A DNA stretch of 64,000 nt, taken from Symbiodinium natans. Its lineage: Eukaryota > Sar > Dinophyceae > Suessiales > Symbiodiniaceae. The DNA lies in the NCBI GenBank assembly GCA_905221605.1, contig CAJNDS010000527.1:54816-118815 (forward strand). Direction: 5' to 3'. A program made the position numbers and the translations under genes. How positions within the stretch are numbered: position 1 is the first letter of the stretch; each line of letters opens with the position of its first letter. This document shows, one piece after another, positions 24,421 to 36,846 of the stretch. The notes under the pieces are model-generated. The model saw nothing but the letters and a program-made list of their open reading frames with translations. It was not told the origin of the DNA and did not search any database.

Positions 24421-24944
24421 AGAAGGGCGCTTGGAGAGGCAAGACGGGAGTTCGAGGTCAAAGTTGGAACTAAAGTCATCGAACCCGAAGCCCTTTGCAA
24501 AGCCTATTGGGGTTTGGGGTTTGGGGTTTAGGGTTTAGGGTTTAGGGTTTAGGGTTTAGAGCTTGGGGTATTTTGGAGTTCGGGGTGCAGGTGGCATTGG
24601 GGGACCCCTACCACCCTCCCGCCCCCCAAGGCACCCTCAAATTGATAGGTGCCTTTTTTCTTTTTCCGACAAGGAGTGTGCTTCATGCTGAAGACGTCCA
24701 GGGTGCCCTCCAAGACATGGACGTTCTTGTCCAAGGCTTTTTGCCGTACCACTGGCGGTGGCAAGTGCCAATGTGCAAAACTGACATCCAAAGCAAGCCC
24801 CCCAAGATGTGCGACGCATGGAGGTCGGACCCCCAAACCGAGCCAAAGCAGCTCATGTGAAAACAAAACCTGCTGAAGTCCGAGGAGCTCGATAGCCCTA
24901 AACCCTAAACCCTAAACCACAGAAGCCCTCTCATTTTAAATTTT

Positions 24945-24996
24945 GCAGGTCAGGCGTCTCACGAAGATGCTGCTGCACGAGCTGGTTGACCAGCGC
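24945..24996 (-). CDS. Possible upstream (N-terminal) exon of channel gene B
   Basis: After an AG acceptor at 24997-24998 the minus strand reads ALVNQLVQQHLRETPDL. This resembles the coiled N-terminal segment I associate with this channel family, and it is similar to the plus-strand fragment near 12,870. The 3' limit is a guess (a GC donor near 24,945). If it is real, gene B extends at least 2 kb further upstream. Confidence 0.35.
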
Positions 24997-24999
24997 CTG

Positions 25000-26780
25000 A
25001 AAGTCCTGACAACGGGTTTAGGGTTGAGGGCTCAGGGTGTGGGGTTTGGGGTTTAGGGTTTGGGGTTTAGGGTTTGGGGTTTAGGGTTTGGGGTTTCGGG
25101 TTGAGGGCTTAGGGTTTGGCAAGTGTCTGGGCTTGAGCGCTTGAGATTTAGGATGTTTGGAATGAAAGGATGTTGAAGGTGAAGTAGTATTCTATGGTCC
25201 CTATATTTTAATAAACAATCCCCCGAAAACCCTCTTTGAACCATTCAGAACCCCACAATTCATAGGGCTTTGGGCTGAATGTTTTAGGGTTCAAGGACTG
25301 CGAATCGACAGCCGACCCTTAACCCTAAACCCCAAACCCTAAACCCTAAACCCTAAAACCCGGCTCCGATGATTTGCCAGTCCTTGGACAGATCGCCCTT
25401 GGCCACGCCACCTGGAGGCCCAAACCCTAAACCCTAAACCCTAAAACCTAAACCCTAAACCCCAAACCCGTTTACGCCGTTTACGACTGCAGTCAGGCTC
25501 AGCCAGAGCAGAGCCGGACCTGTTAAACCCCAAACCCTAAACCCCAAACCCCAAGGCCCCGACCTTCCCTCAAGCCATAAGCCCATTAGGGTTTAGGGTT
25601 CAGGGTTTAGGGTTTGGTGCTTACAAGCCAGTATCTACTCTATTTGCTTAAGAATCGCACCCCCCCCCCCCCCCCCAAACAAAAAAAATAAAGATTTGTT
25701 TACTCCCTATATTGCCCTTAATAGGGAAGAATCTGTCTATGCTTTGGGTGGCACTGAAGCAAACAAAGATATGTTCTCTTCCTTTCTGTCCAGATCAACA
25801 GAAATGGAATCTTCAGATGGTCTCGTGGCAAACCCCTAAACCCTGAAGAACGCGGAATGGTGGTGTGATTAACTTCCAGCACAGACGGGAGGTTGGGTTT
25901 GGCTACAGCGGGCCTTCTGATGGTTTGGGACGTTCTTGGCTGACTTCTGAACTCCTAAAAGTTTCACTGTTAGCCTCCCTATTGTAGTTTCTACAAAAAC
26001 CCAAAAGGTTCAAGTCCTAAGAGCCAGCCAGAAGAAGCCAAGTGTTCGGGTTGTCGTCAACAACGTACAAGTTCAAGAGGAGACGGTACCCCTTTGGGGC
26101 TGGAAGCCGTGGAGCTTTTCATGTCTAAATGCCTTGAGGGATGCTGGGGAGCTGTGCCGATAGCACGCCTCGCCATTCTGCTGGAACAGTACCAAAAACC
26201 GTTAAAAATCCCGCAGCCAAAACTCCTTCACATCGACCCAACCCCCTGAGAAAAGCAGGGAAGCCCTTTTTGTCAAAGGGTCTTGGGTTCCACGTAGGGT
26301 TTAGAGCTCATGCAGCTCAGACCGCGACTCCTGGAGGCGGATTTCCAAAGCCCTACCAGCAAGTCTCTGAAGCTCTCAAGCTCTGGCCCTGAGAGCCTGA
26401 AGGCAGCCAGAGGCGCCCTAAACCCGCATGTTTAACCCCAAACCCTTTAACCTAAACCCCAAACCCTAGACCCTAGACCCTACACCCTACACCCTGAACC
26501 CTAAACCCGAAACCCTAAACCCTAAACCCTAAACCCTAAACCTTCTCCCTAAACCTTCTCTGTTGCCGGCCGGGCACGATCAAGAGCCGCAATTCTGGGT
26601 GCATCTTCGCTCTCGGGGCCTGGAAGGTCGGGCTGAAGGGTGTGGACCTGAGCTTCAGTATGGTTTAGGGTTTAGGTTTGCGGATTTAGGGTTTAGGGTT
26701 TAGGGCGTAGGGTGTAGGGCTTAGGGCTTAGGGCTTAGGGCTTAGGGTTTGCGATTCAGGGTTTAGGGTTTAGGAAAGTA
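25000..26780. other. Non-coding stretch with telomere-like tracts
   Basis: Tracts lie at about 25011-25110, 25317-25355, 25420-25470, 25590-25616, 26430-26545 and 26660-26770, in both orientations. A poly-C run sits at 25660-25676. No gene is recognised. Confidence 0.5.
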
Positions 26781-28130
26781 ATGGCAAAAAGTCAATAAGA
26801 CGCCACGCTTTCGAATAATCAAAGAAAAAGGACAGCAATAACTTGGCAATAATGTAAGAACAACACTAGTGATGATAATCTTATCTGCTAACCTTTCTTG
26901 GAGGATTGGGTAGTTTTGATACGGGCTATCAAGTAGCCTAACTTAACCCAGCGCATGCCCAGCTATAAGTGTCTTGGCAGGTAGGTGCCCAAGAAAGGGC
27001 GAAGTGACTCCTCAAACCAGCCGTGGAGTGGGCAGCCAGAAATAGAGCATAAGCAGGGCTATAAGTAGGATAACCTGGCTGCTACAGTGATAGGCTTGTA
27101 TAGCTTGCTGGCCATGATTACCTTCGTAAACCAAGCCCAGGGCACACGTGGAAGGTGATTTCCCACATCCATCACTTCTTCAGGCAGCGAGATCCCCAGC
27201 GCTAGTGGCTGTCCACGCTGCGCCTGCGTGCATGTCATAGTCCGAAGCCCAATAACTGACAGAGAGTACAATAAAATAACAGGATAGCTATGTAAACTAA
27301 CATACAGCTAGTAAGCAATCATCCTAGTAGAATAATCATATTCGACTATAACGATGATCTTCAAAAAGAAGTAAGCAATAATTAATATCAACTTGATGAT
27401 AACCGTATAGTAAGAACAGAATTCTTATGCACTGCAAGTGTACAAATGCTATTTTGTAAATGATACAAAAGTAAACGCTTTCTGAATAACACACAATACA
27501 GCAATACTTCTGCAATCAAAAGATTGCGTAAGATAATGAAAGCGGGGTTTTATGGTTCGCGCGAGTCGTCCCTTCGCTTAAAGAAGCGCAGGACATGAGC
27601 CTAGAAACATGACTCTAATATTAAGATCACAGAACATAGAAGAAACTTGAATTATACTGATATAATAACGAATACTCATATGCTAGTTTTTAATATATGC
27701 AGACAAAGCTGTGAAAATGTAACCACGAACCAACACAGAATATCATAATATATTACTATAAAAAACACCATAGGATGACAATTTCATGGTTATAAATATA
27801 TACTTATACATAATAATATAATATAAGATTCAAAATCAGATTTATGTATAGCAATATATATTGAATATAGACATATAGTAATGCAAAATAATATACATTA
27901 ACATAACAAGATATTGAAATGCCAATATATAATATCGTGATATGAATGCATTGACAATATGGAAAATACTACTTTGCCGACATAAAATTATAAAATACAG
28001 TAAGAAATAAGACAATGAAACCTGATAAAATACAAAAACAATATTTTTGCCATGTAATAAACAAGTCAGACTGCCGTACTACAAGGAAGAGCATACTAAA
28101 GTTCACAACAAAAGCAGAGCAGTCATCATG
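26780..28130. other. AT-rich island in GC-rich host DNA
   Basis: About 1.3 kb with much lower GC than its surroundings, lowest at 27,620-28,020 where TATA-rich sequence dominates. No telomere-like heptamers occur inside it. There is no long open frame in the AT-rich core. One candidate exon (27122-27223) lies in its less AT-rich part. It could be an old viral or organellar insertion; I recognise no gene. Confidence 0.6.
27122..27223 (-). CDS. Candidate internal exon of an unidentified gene
   Basis: Thirty-four codons bounded by an AG acceptor (GCAG|GCGCAG) and a canonical AAG|GTAATC donor, containing LALGISLPEEVMDVGNHLPR and VPWAWFTK. The composition is typical of a folded protein and the splice sites fit. 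I do not recognise the protein. Confidence 0.35.
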
Positions 28131-28147
28131 GCATGAAGGACACGCAC

Positions 28148-28330
28148 CTTGTTCCGCGGCTGTGAACGTCCAGCTAGGGCACGCCCGTCCGCATTCATAG
28201 CAAGCCTTTGCCGCCCTACTGTTGCCGAAGGGCCTTTTGTGTAAGTGGCCAGCCTTGCCTGCATCTGCTCTCTGTGCTGCCCTGGGGTGTTACGGCAGAT
28301 CAGATTAAGGGCCGATGCCCAGGTGTTCAA
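28148..28330 (-). CDS. Candidate exon of an unidentified gene
   Basis: An open minus-strand frame containing NTWASALNLICRNTPGQH and QARLATYTKGPSATVG. It ends at AACAAG|GTGCGTGTCC, a good GT donor. It may belong to the same gene as the exon at 27122-27223. The 5' limit is unknown and the product unrecognised. Confidence 0.3.
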
Positions 28331-28724
28331 ACGCCAAACTCTACACTGGCATTGTGGTATTCTGCGGCGAGCAGCTTTGGCGAAGCTTGAGAGGAGCTGG
28401 GCAGATGAATGTGCAGCAGCGCTGTGCGACGGAGAAGAGGTGAAGAACTAAACTAGACTAAGCCCCAAGCCAAATTGCAGCAAGCTTATGCGAGACGGCT
28501 CTTGCAGTCTGGCATTAAATCTACACAGGCTTCACAGCTTGTAGACACCACTTAGCGAACCTACGGGGGCAACTGCAGGGCAGCGTACCAGTTCTCTCAT
28601 TGCAACAGCCGGAATCACACATCAAGACGTGAGTGACTGTATCAAGTGCTGGTATTGTACCATTGATTTAGGAATGATGTCCCTGTGCCTGCCGCAGCTT
28701 CCTCTATGACTAAACCCTAAAACC

Positions 28725-29126
28725 TTACGGCCCCAAAGGCGCACAGCAGCTCCTCCCCCACCTGTGGTTTGGAGCTTCCTGGCATGGAATCTCGTACAGT
28801 TTGGGTTCAGGGTTGCGTGCTGTAGGCTGTTGGTTTTGGGGCTGCCTGAGATGGGTTCTTAGATCCAGCACGTGTCGGAAGCTCCGGTTCTTTCTGAAAT
28901 CAAGTACCGGAGGTGCATCGTCAACGGAAAACATGATCCACATGTCATGCTTGCCGTGTGCTGTGTCTCCACGTTGCTCGACCAAGATGCCAGGACACAA
29001 CTGTGCCAGCAGCACGAACAGATTGCATGCTTGAAGGGTGCAGCCTTGGCTGCACCAGGGGTCCAAGATGAGGATTTCTGCAGTTGCCATGCACGAAAGG
29101 CCGACCCCGAGAGCCCTCTCCAACAC
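28725..29126 (-). CDS. Unassigned candidate coding segment
   Basis: An open minus-strand frame with protein-like stretches, for example LILDPWCSQGCTLQ and HDMWIMFSVDDAPPVLDFRK. Only the part above about 28,860 looks convincing; the remainder runs into telomere-like and simple sequence. No domain recognised, exon edges unclear. Confidence 0.3.
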   Translation of the reverse strand: MLERALGVGLSCMATAEILILDPWCSQGCTLQACNLFVLLAQLCPGILVEQRGDTAHGKHDMWIMFSVDDAPPVLDFRKNRSFRHVLDLRTHLRQPQNQQPTARNPEPKLYEIPCQEAPNHRWGRSCCAPLGP

Positions 29127-29165
29127 GCACAGCGCTTCAAGAGCCGAGCCCCTTCAACAGCTTTC

Positions 29166-29255
29166 TGGAGTTTAGGGTTTAGGGTTTAGGGTTAAGGGTT
29201 TAGGGTTTAGGGCTTAGGGTTTAGGGTTTAGGGTTTAGGGTTTGCCTTGCAATCC
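29166..29255 (+). repeat. Interstitial telomere-like tract (TTTAGGG)
   Basis: About twelve TTTAGGG-type heptamers. Confidence 0.9.
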
Positions 29256-30393
29256 TTCCCGAGAGGGTCCGAGGTCTGGGCGCAGGCCAGGCTGCGGGGA
29301 CCTCGCCGAGGCAGATTCGCACGGTGCCGGTTTCCTATATCCGGACATGCAAACAGTCAAACAGTTATTTCATATTACCTCCGTAGAGCACGGCGTGAGT
29401 CCGCCCGGCATTTTTAACATCCGGAAATAGACCTCCCCTCCTCCCCGCTCCAATCGTTGAAGGGGGTGGCCGGAAGGGCGGGTTAGCTGGACAGGAGGGC
29501 TGGGAGGGGGGGTTTAGTGAATAAGTACGAAAACATGCGGATTTAACCTCGAGGCCATTGCAGGTTGGCCGCCCTCCCACTTGTTTAAAAAAACGTCACC
29601 GTAACAAAATTGGGGCTTTGGAGGAGGGGTTCGCAAAATGCTTAGCCGCGTAGCCGTAAAACAGCTGCAGCAACCACACGAAGCCTGAGACTCTGAGGCC
29701 TGAACAGCCAACCCCCAAACAGGCTTTTCCAACTTGAGCGGAAGCGAACCCAAAACCCAAAGCGTGAGCCACCAGCAAGAATTCTGAAGGCCTTAGCCTC
29801 TGACAACCTCGATAACTCACTGGCTGAGGGGTCAGGGTCAGGGGAAGGTAGCTAAGTTTTGGGCTTGCAAGGATTCATAGTACTAATAATGAATAAAGCG
29901 CGTTCGTGAGCAAAGTACATCCCTGGCGAGGAAGCGGCCTAGGCAATTGGTAAAGGATCCTGCGCTTAAGGATAATTACGCACACGGGGTCCAATAACTG
30001 ATTCGCGGAAAGTTTCGACCCGGAACCCAGAGAGGAGGACCGAAACCGGAAGAGCTAAAGCATCATGTCTTTGGGGACTGTATGGGGACTTTGGCGAAAC
30101 ACTTGACGAATGTAGCCACCATTTTTGTTCAGGGCGCAGGGTTGTGGGGGATTCGGCTTTAGGGGCCTGTCCACACCACGAACTGAACAGGCAAGGCGCC
30201 TGCATCAAGTGGCTGGGCGTCTCCCGGAAGAGCACCGAAGAGGTCTCAAGGTGGATCGCTTCATGCTCCACTCCCATGAAGATAGCCCTGAGTCTCTGAA
30301 CACTTGGGGGTGGCGCATGGCGCAGCCTTCTGGGTCCAAGCTTCAGAGAATTGAGGTGGCTCTTGTTGAATGCTCTAGGGATAGAAGTTACAA

Positions 30394-30428
30394 GTAGCCG
30401 TGTAAAAAGGCCTCCTAAACACGGCTAC
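30394..30428. repeat. 10-bp inverted repeat (hairpin)
   Basis: GTAGCCGTGT (30394-30403) and ACACGGCTAC (30419-30428) are perfect reverse complements around a 15-nt loop. It has no assigned function. Confidence 0.6.
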
Positions 30429-30509
30429 ATCTAGCGATGACCCTGGCTGTCCTCAACTTGTGTACATGTAGATATGACATACTACCCATGAACCTCTGGA
30501 ATCAGGCCA

Positions 30510-30707
30510 TCAGGGTCCCGACCACAAGGGGTGATCCCAGGTAATCTTCACCGGCGAAGTGCCATTATTGTCCTCAAGGTCCGGGTGAGTGGCGATGACC
30601 TGGCGACGGGCGACAAGGGTGAGCTCCAGCACTGGGCCCCAAACGAACACCGGCGTGTCAGGTGGTGCCCAATGCATATCGAGTGGGTGGTTGGTGGCTA
30701 ACCTCAT
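30510..30707 (-). CDS. Unassigned candidate coding segment
   Basis: A 65-codon open minus-strand frame containing HWAPPDTPVFVWGPVLELTL and ARRQVIATHPDLEDNNGT, with the composition of a folded protein. No domain recognised; exon edges not determined. Confidence 0.3.
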   Translation of the reverse strand: MRLATNHPLDMHWAPPDTPVFVWGPVLELTLVARRQVIATHPDLEDNNGTSPVKITWDHPLWSGP

Positions 30708-33542
30708 GCACCATGTCGATGCTCAAGAATCCTGCATCGCACATCTCATGCGGAGGCCACGCTCAAGCCGCTGTGAGTCTATCATCGCTCAAAAACACAA
30801 ACCGTCTACAGGGATGGGTAGGGGTGTAGCTGAAAATTTAGGGCGTAAGGTTCAGGGATACTGGCTTGGCATTGGTGTGGTGCGGACTCGACTTGTGTGG
30901 AGGATGGTCATTTTTCGAATGTCGGAAACAGCGGAACTACATGTACAGTCCACCAGCAGGGCAAGGAAGCTGAGGCGACGACATCGCTGACAACCTTGTA
31001 CACTTTCTTCCGGTATTCCTGGACCTGAAAGCCGGTTTTTTTTTGCTCAGCTTGTTTTGTTTGCTTTTTTCTTTGGGGGGGGGGGGGGGGGATTGCGGCT
31101 TATGGGGTGAATTAAGGCGGCCAAGAGCACTGAAGCCCTCAACTAACCAGAAAGCAGCCTCCGCACCCAACTCCAGGTACCGCGCCTCCTTCACTGTGGG
31201 CCAGACCATATCCTGGCCAGGCGAAGGCACTAGGGTTTAGGGCTTAGGGCTTAGGGTTTAGGGCTTAGGGCTTAGGGTTTAGGGCTTACGGCTTAGGGCT
31301 TAGGGTTTAGGGCTTACGGCTTGTGCGGGTTGAGGCTTGTAGAGTTTGCGTGCTGCAGGGCTGTATAGGGTGTAGGAACCCCTCCCAGAGGTGCCAAGCC
31401 GCATTTTTGTGCATGTCATCCCAAAGCATCTCGTCCACTCCAACCTCCGGGGCTGCGGCGCAGGTTCTTGTGGAATACAGAGGCCATGATTGTAAGAATA
31501 GGGGTTCTGGGAAGTATCGTATATTTACAAAGGGACCATAAACTTAAAGAATACTGCACTTCTGAAGCTGACCTGAATGCCGAACCCAATGCAGTTAATT
31601 CCAGAGTCCCATGACGTTGGCCCTCAATCAGAAACCCCATCGGAGGCCACCTGTCACTCCTGCCCACACATGCTTGAGGGCTTCGGGTTTGTATCGCGGC
31701 TGTCTTGCGAGCTTTTTGCCAAGCGCATCTCTCTCAGCTGAGCGTTCGCACTGCCGGCGCAGATGTCGGCATGCCTGCCCACGGTCGCGGTCGCCCCGCA
31801 ATGCAAGGCAAGCACGCCCATCCTAAGATTTAGCCGAAGCCCTCATTTAGGAGTCTGTCTCATAAATGCGCAGCCTTGCAATGAAAGCCCAAAAAAACGA
31901 GAATGAACCAAAAGCCGGGTCAAGTTGGCATCCATCGCTTAGGGTTTACGGTGAAGGGACCAATGCACTGTTTCGGATGCGTTGTGGGTTTTACTTTTCG
32001 CCCAGGGTGGTAGACGAACCTCTTGCATCCTGCGAACCAACCCGCACCCTAAACCTAGCCTCCACATGCTTATGGAGACTGAAAGCTTGGAGAACAGCAA
32101 AAGGGTATAGGAAGTGAACCTTCAAGAACACCTTTCGTGGGCTACAAACTCAAAGGCTCCGAAGCCTCAGCCGGAAAGATCAAGTCGAAGCCCATCAAAA
32201 GAAACAGTCCGCAAACTAAAGCCTCCAAAGCCCTAGACCTAAAAGCCTAAGCCCCCTTAGCTTCTAAGCCCTAAGCCCTAAGCCCTAAACCCTATACCCT
32301 AAACTTTAACCAAACATCTTCCACTAGTCCCAGGGCCGCTTCTCATGCCTGCAGGAGGATCGGCCTGTAGCTCCACATCCTCACGCTCCTGGGATTGAGG
32401 GTTTCTCCGGCTTAGAGTTTAGAATTTAGGGTTTCGGGTTTCGGGTTTCGGGTTGCCCCGACTTGTTGAGACCCGCCCCCGCTTGCGCTCCACCCTCGCC
32501 TCGCCAGGTTGAGGGTTTCTCGTGCAAGCATATCCGAGGCCCCTCGAAGGAGGGCCCCTTCGAGGCCTGGCGCCGGGAATCCTTCTGAAGCATTCCTGGG
32601 ACACCTGGAATGTCTAAGAGCTTTTGGAGGAGAAGTGAAGAGATTGGAGGCCCTGGCAGGTGTCTGGGATTTGGTGTTGGGGGCTGGCTGGCGCATCACC
32701 CTTTGGCCAAGGGATGATGTACATCATTCTTGGAGGCCCCCTAGAAAATTTGCGAGGAAGGATGATGTACGCACCGGCCAGAGGGCTGCCCACAGCCCAT
32801 GGCCTTCAGGGGAGATCTTCAAGGCCTAATGCCTAAACCCTAAACCCTAAACCCTAAACTCTAAACCCTAAACCCTAAACTAAACCCCCCTAGACCCCTA
32901 AACCCTAGTGCAGCTTGATGCTCGGAGCTGCGTCGGAACATGGACCCCCGCATTGCCGGGACAGGGAAGCTGAAGGTGTGCAGCAAAAAGCAGAGGAAGG
33001 CGAGCCACTCCTCTGCGGGACTAGGGGCTTAGGGCTTAGGGATTAGGGTTTAGGGTTTAGGGTTTAGGGTTTCGGGTTTAGGGTTTAGGGTTTAGGGTGC
33101 AAGGTTTAGGGTTGGGGGGTAGGATTCAGGGCTCAGGGGGTTTTAGTGTGTGAGGGCCCTAAGGCGTAAACTTAAAACTATCCACCCGAAACGTAGGTCT
33201 TTACTAGGATTTTGGCTTTGGGGTTTTGGGGGCTTCCGGCTGCGTCGGGCCAGTGCAATGTCAGAAAACCTAGGCCCCCCAGCCCCCCGCCTGAACCAAA
33301 CCCAACCCAAATCCAAGCAAGATCCTAAACCCCCCTCAAGGACGCTAAACCCGAAACCTCCCTAAAACACCAACCCCCGGCCCACCCCCCTCGCCCCTTA
33401 ACCCCAGACTCTTCGGTCAAGGGGCTGCCCAGGCGAAACCAGACTTATGAAGCGCCATGGCAGCGAACCAGATCAACAGAAGGACCTGAGCTGAGGCTGG
33501 AGAAGTTCCGCTTGAGGCTTTTCTAGGGACTTAAGACTTCCA

Positions 33543-33668
33543 TTTAGGGTTTAGGGTTTAGGGTTTAGGGTTTAGGGTTTAGGGTTTAGGGTTTAGGGTT
33601 TAGGGTTTAGGGTTTAGGGTTTAGGGTTTAGGGTTTAGGGTTTAGGGTTTAGGGTTTAGGGTTTAGGG
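33543..33668 (+). repeat. Long homogeneous TTTAGGG tract
   Basis: About 17-18 nearly perfect TTTAGGG units. Homogeneity suggests recent expansion or insertion. Confidence 0.95.
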
Positions 33669-33776
33669 CCCAGGGTTTAGGGGTGGCTCAGTGACAGGCA
33701 AGCAGCCAGTGCGGAGACGCTGGTGACCATGGCCAGGCGCTGGTCTCGGAACGCTGACACTTTGGGGGGTGCGGGG

Positions 33777-33902
33777 GTTTAGGGTTTAGGGGAGAGGGTT
33801 TTATTTAGGGTTGAGGGTTGAGGGTTGAGGGTTTAGGGTTTAGGGTTTAGGGTTTAGGGTTTAGGGTTTAGGGTTTAGGGTTTAGGGTTTAGGGTTTAGG
33901 GG
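33777..33902 (+). repeat. TTTAGGG tract with TTGAGGG units
   Basis: About 15 heptamers, the first few being TTGAGGG, followed by pure TTTAGGG. Confidence 0.9.
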
Positions 33903-33987
33903 GGGAAGGAGCATCGCAAGGCTGCAATCGTTTTTGGAGCCCGAGATCCTACACTCTAGCAGCAGGCCACTGGACCTTTGAAGCAAT

Positions 33988-34142
33988 AGGGTTTAGGGTT
34001 TAGGGTTTAGGGTTTGGGTTTGGGGTTTGGGGTTTGGGGTTTGGGGTTTGGGGTTTAGGGTTTAGGGTTTAGGGTTTAGGGTTTAGGGTTTAGGGTTTAG
34101 GGTTTAGGGTTTAGGGTTTAGGGTTTAGGGTTTAGGGTTAGG
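33988..34142 (+). repeat. Long TTTAGGG tract with an internal TTTGGGG block
   Basis: About 22 heptamers. A block of five to six TTTGGGG units sits between pure TTTAGGG on both sides. Confidence 0.95.
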
Positions 34143-35663
34143 GCTCAGAATTGCAGGGCGCTTCGAGGTCCAACCTTGTTTGGGGGTACTTCTCGTCGAC
34201 CTCCAAGTGTGAACCCCTAAAACCCTAAGGGTCCAAACCCCTAAACCCTGAGAAACGCTGAGCCCTAAGCCCCCCCTCCCCTCTTCCCCCCTACAAAAAA
34301 ACACGCACACAGACGCAAACAGAGCAAAACCCCAAAACCCAAAGCTTTCAAACTCAAAAAGAAAGCAAAAGCAACCCCCCAAAACCCCACAAAGACCAAA
34401 GCCGAGCGACAGGGCGCGGAGCCGGACTTACATCTCAGTGCAAAGGCCAGCAGCCAGGAGCCCATCCTTGCGGGGGGAGGTTTGGGGGTTTGGGGGGATT
34501 TGGGGGGTTTCTGGGGGGTTTGGGAGATTTTGGGTGGTTTTGGGGGTTTGGGGGATTTTGGGGGGGTTTGGGGGGGTTTGGGGGGGTTTGGGGGGGTTTG
34601 GGGGGGTTTTGGGGCTTTCGGAGATTTGGGTATGCAAGGTGCTTAGGATGTTTAGGGGTTTAGGGGGGGTTTGGAGGGTTTGGGGGTTTGCGTGGTTTGA
34701 GTATTCAAGGTGTTTAGGGGGTTTAGGGGTTTGGGGGGTTCAGGAGGTTTGGGGGTTTGTGGGGTTGGGGGTTTGCGGGTTTGGGTGGCTTGGCTATTTG
34801 TGTTTAGGGTGCTTAAGGTGTTTGGCGGGTTTGGGGCGTGTAGGGCCTACAGGGTCTGCAGGATGCAGGGTTTAGGGAGAGCGCACATTGTTCGGGAAAA
34901 AGGTGTTTGGGGGGTTTATGAGTTTGGGGGTTCAAGGTGTTTTGGGTTGAACGTGTTCTTTAGGGTGCTTCATTGGCGTTCGTAAGCACTGGTGATGGTG
35001 GTGCTGATGGGGCGGGGGAGAAAAGCCGCAGTCAGTCAGAATCAAACCTGTAATGCATACCAGGGATGAGCAGCTATCTCACCGCCTCTCATGCACAAGA
35101 TCCAGAGCCATGGATCCGAAAATTCAAGCAAGTGTCTTTGGGTCTAGGGGGGTTAGGGCAGCACCTTTCCCTTTAACATAAACCTCAAACCCGCCTAATC
35201 CTTTGCTGTTGTCAGGCGGCATGATCCCCGCAAAGAGGAGGTGGACCCTTGCAGAACGCCAGAAAGGAAAGGCAGGGGATTCTTCGGACGCCGAGGCATG
35301 AATCTTGCAAGAAAAAATGCCTCGTGAAGTTATCGGTTTCTGTTTGGCTTTTGGAACGTTCTTGTTCGTAGCTTAGGAGTTCCAGTCGGTTTAGGGGGCT
35401 AAGGAAAAGGGTCTGGGGTTTGGGGTCTGCTAACCTGATCATGGATTCGGTATCCTGGTTCCCTCCTCGAAGTTATGGTCCCTGTTTTCGGTACCCAAGA
35501 GGACCCCGCATTTGAAGAGGCGCACCCGATAATCTAGCGAACCTGCCCAACATATTGGGGTTCTGCCGACGGGCATATGCCGGGGTCCAGGATAAACATT
35601 GTCTTAAGAACATGACGATCCTCGTGAGTAGAGCTATGCTTGGAGGCTGATTGACTGCACGGC

Positions 35664-36846
35664 CGCGGCCATCAGCGGCCTGCTGTTTGACGATTAGGCC
35701 AGCATCATGTGCATCAGCGGCCTGCTGTTTCACGATTGGGGCGTCTACGAGGGCATCCGGCACAGCTGTGGCCACCAGCATCAATGTGCATCAGCGGCCT
35801 GCTGTTTCCCGATTGGGGTGTCTATGAGGGGCATCCAGCACAGCCGAGGCCAGCATCATGTGCATCAGCTGCCTGCTGTTTCACGATTGGGGCGTCAACC
35901 AAGGCCAGCATCATGTGCATCAGCGGGCACAGCCGGCACAGCCGAGGCCAGCATCATGTGCATCAGCTGCCTGCTGTTTCACGATTGGGGCGTCAACCAA
36001 GGCCAGCATCATGTGCATCAGCGGCCTGCTGTTTCACGATTAGGGCGTCTACGAGGGGCATCCGGCACAGCCGCCGAGGCCAGCATCATGTGCATCAGCG
36101 CCTGCTGTTTCCCCGATTGGGGCGTATACGAGGGGCATCCGGCGCCAGCCGAGGCCAGCATCATGTGCATCAGCGGCCTGCTGTTTCACGATTGGGGCGT
36201 CTACGAGGGCATCCGGCACAGCCGAGGCCAGCATCATGTGCATCAGCGGCCTGCTGTTTCCCGATTGGGCGCCAGCCGAGGCCACCATCATGTGCATCAG
36301 CGGCCTGCTGTTTCACGATTGGGGCGTCTACGAGGGCCATCCGGTCCGGCACAGCTGTGGCCACCAGCATCAATGTGCATCAGCGGCCTGCTGTTTCCCG
36401 ATTGGGGCGTCCACGTGGGGCATCCGGCACAGCCGAGGCCAGCATCATGTGCCCTGTTGTTTCAACGATTGGGGCGTCTACGAGGGGCATCCGGCGCCAG
36501 CCGAGGCCAGCATCATGTGCATCAGCGGCCTGCTGTTTCCCGATTGGGCGCCAGCCGAGGCCACCATCATGTGCATCAGCGGCCTTCTGTTTCACGATTG
36601 GGGCGTCTACGAGGGCCATCCGGTCCGGCACAGCTGTGGCCACCAGCATCAATGTGCATCAGCGGCCTGCTGTTTCCCGATTGGGGCGTCCACGTGGGGC
36701 ATCCGGCACAGCCGAGGCCAGCATCATGTGCCCTGTTGTTTCAACGATTGGGGCGTCTACGAGGGGCATCCGGCGCCAGCCGAGGCCAGCATCATGTGCA
36801 TCAGCGGCCTGCTGTTTCCCGATTGGGGGCGTCTACGAGGGGCATG
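35664..36846 (+). repeat. 74-bp minisatellite array 1
   Basis: About 16 units of a 74-bp repeat, each containing ATCATGTGCATCAGCGGCC and CTGCTGTTTCACGATTGGGG, with indel variants. The second half shows a higher-order period of 279 bp: the landmark CGATTGGGCGCCAGCC recurs at 36262 and 36541, and CACCAGCATCAATGTGC recurs at the same distance. The consensus unit has no stop codon in any forward frame, so long open frames (up to 385 codons) exist in all three. They encode the same 74-residue superperiod and are best explained as a property of the repeat. Confidence 0.93.

Larger units (their letters stand above)
30990..35660. other. Mostly repeat-rich non-coding stretch
   Basis: Holds a poly-G run near 31,076, TTTAGGG/CTTAGGG tracts at 31231-31320, a CCCTAAA tract at 32830-32905, TTTAGGG at 33030-33105, the three long tracts listed separately, and a (TTTGGGGGG)n-like stretch at 34,480-34,620. 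Short open frames exist, but none shows a recognisable domain. Confidence 0.5.
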
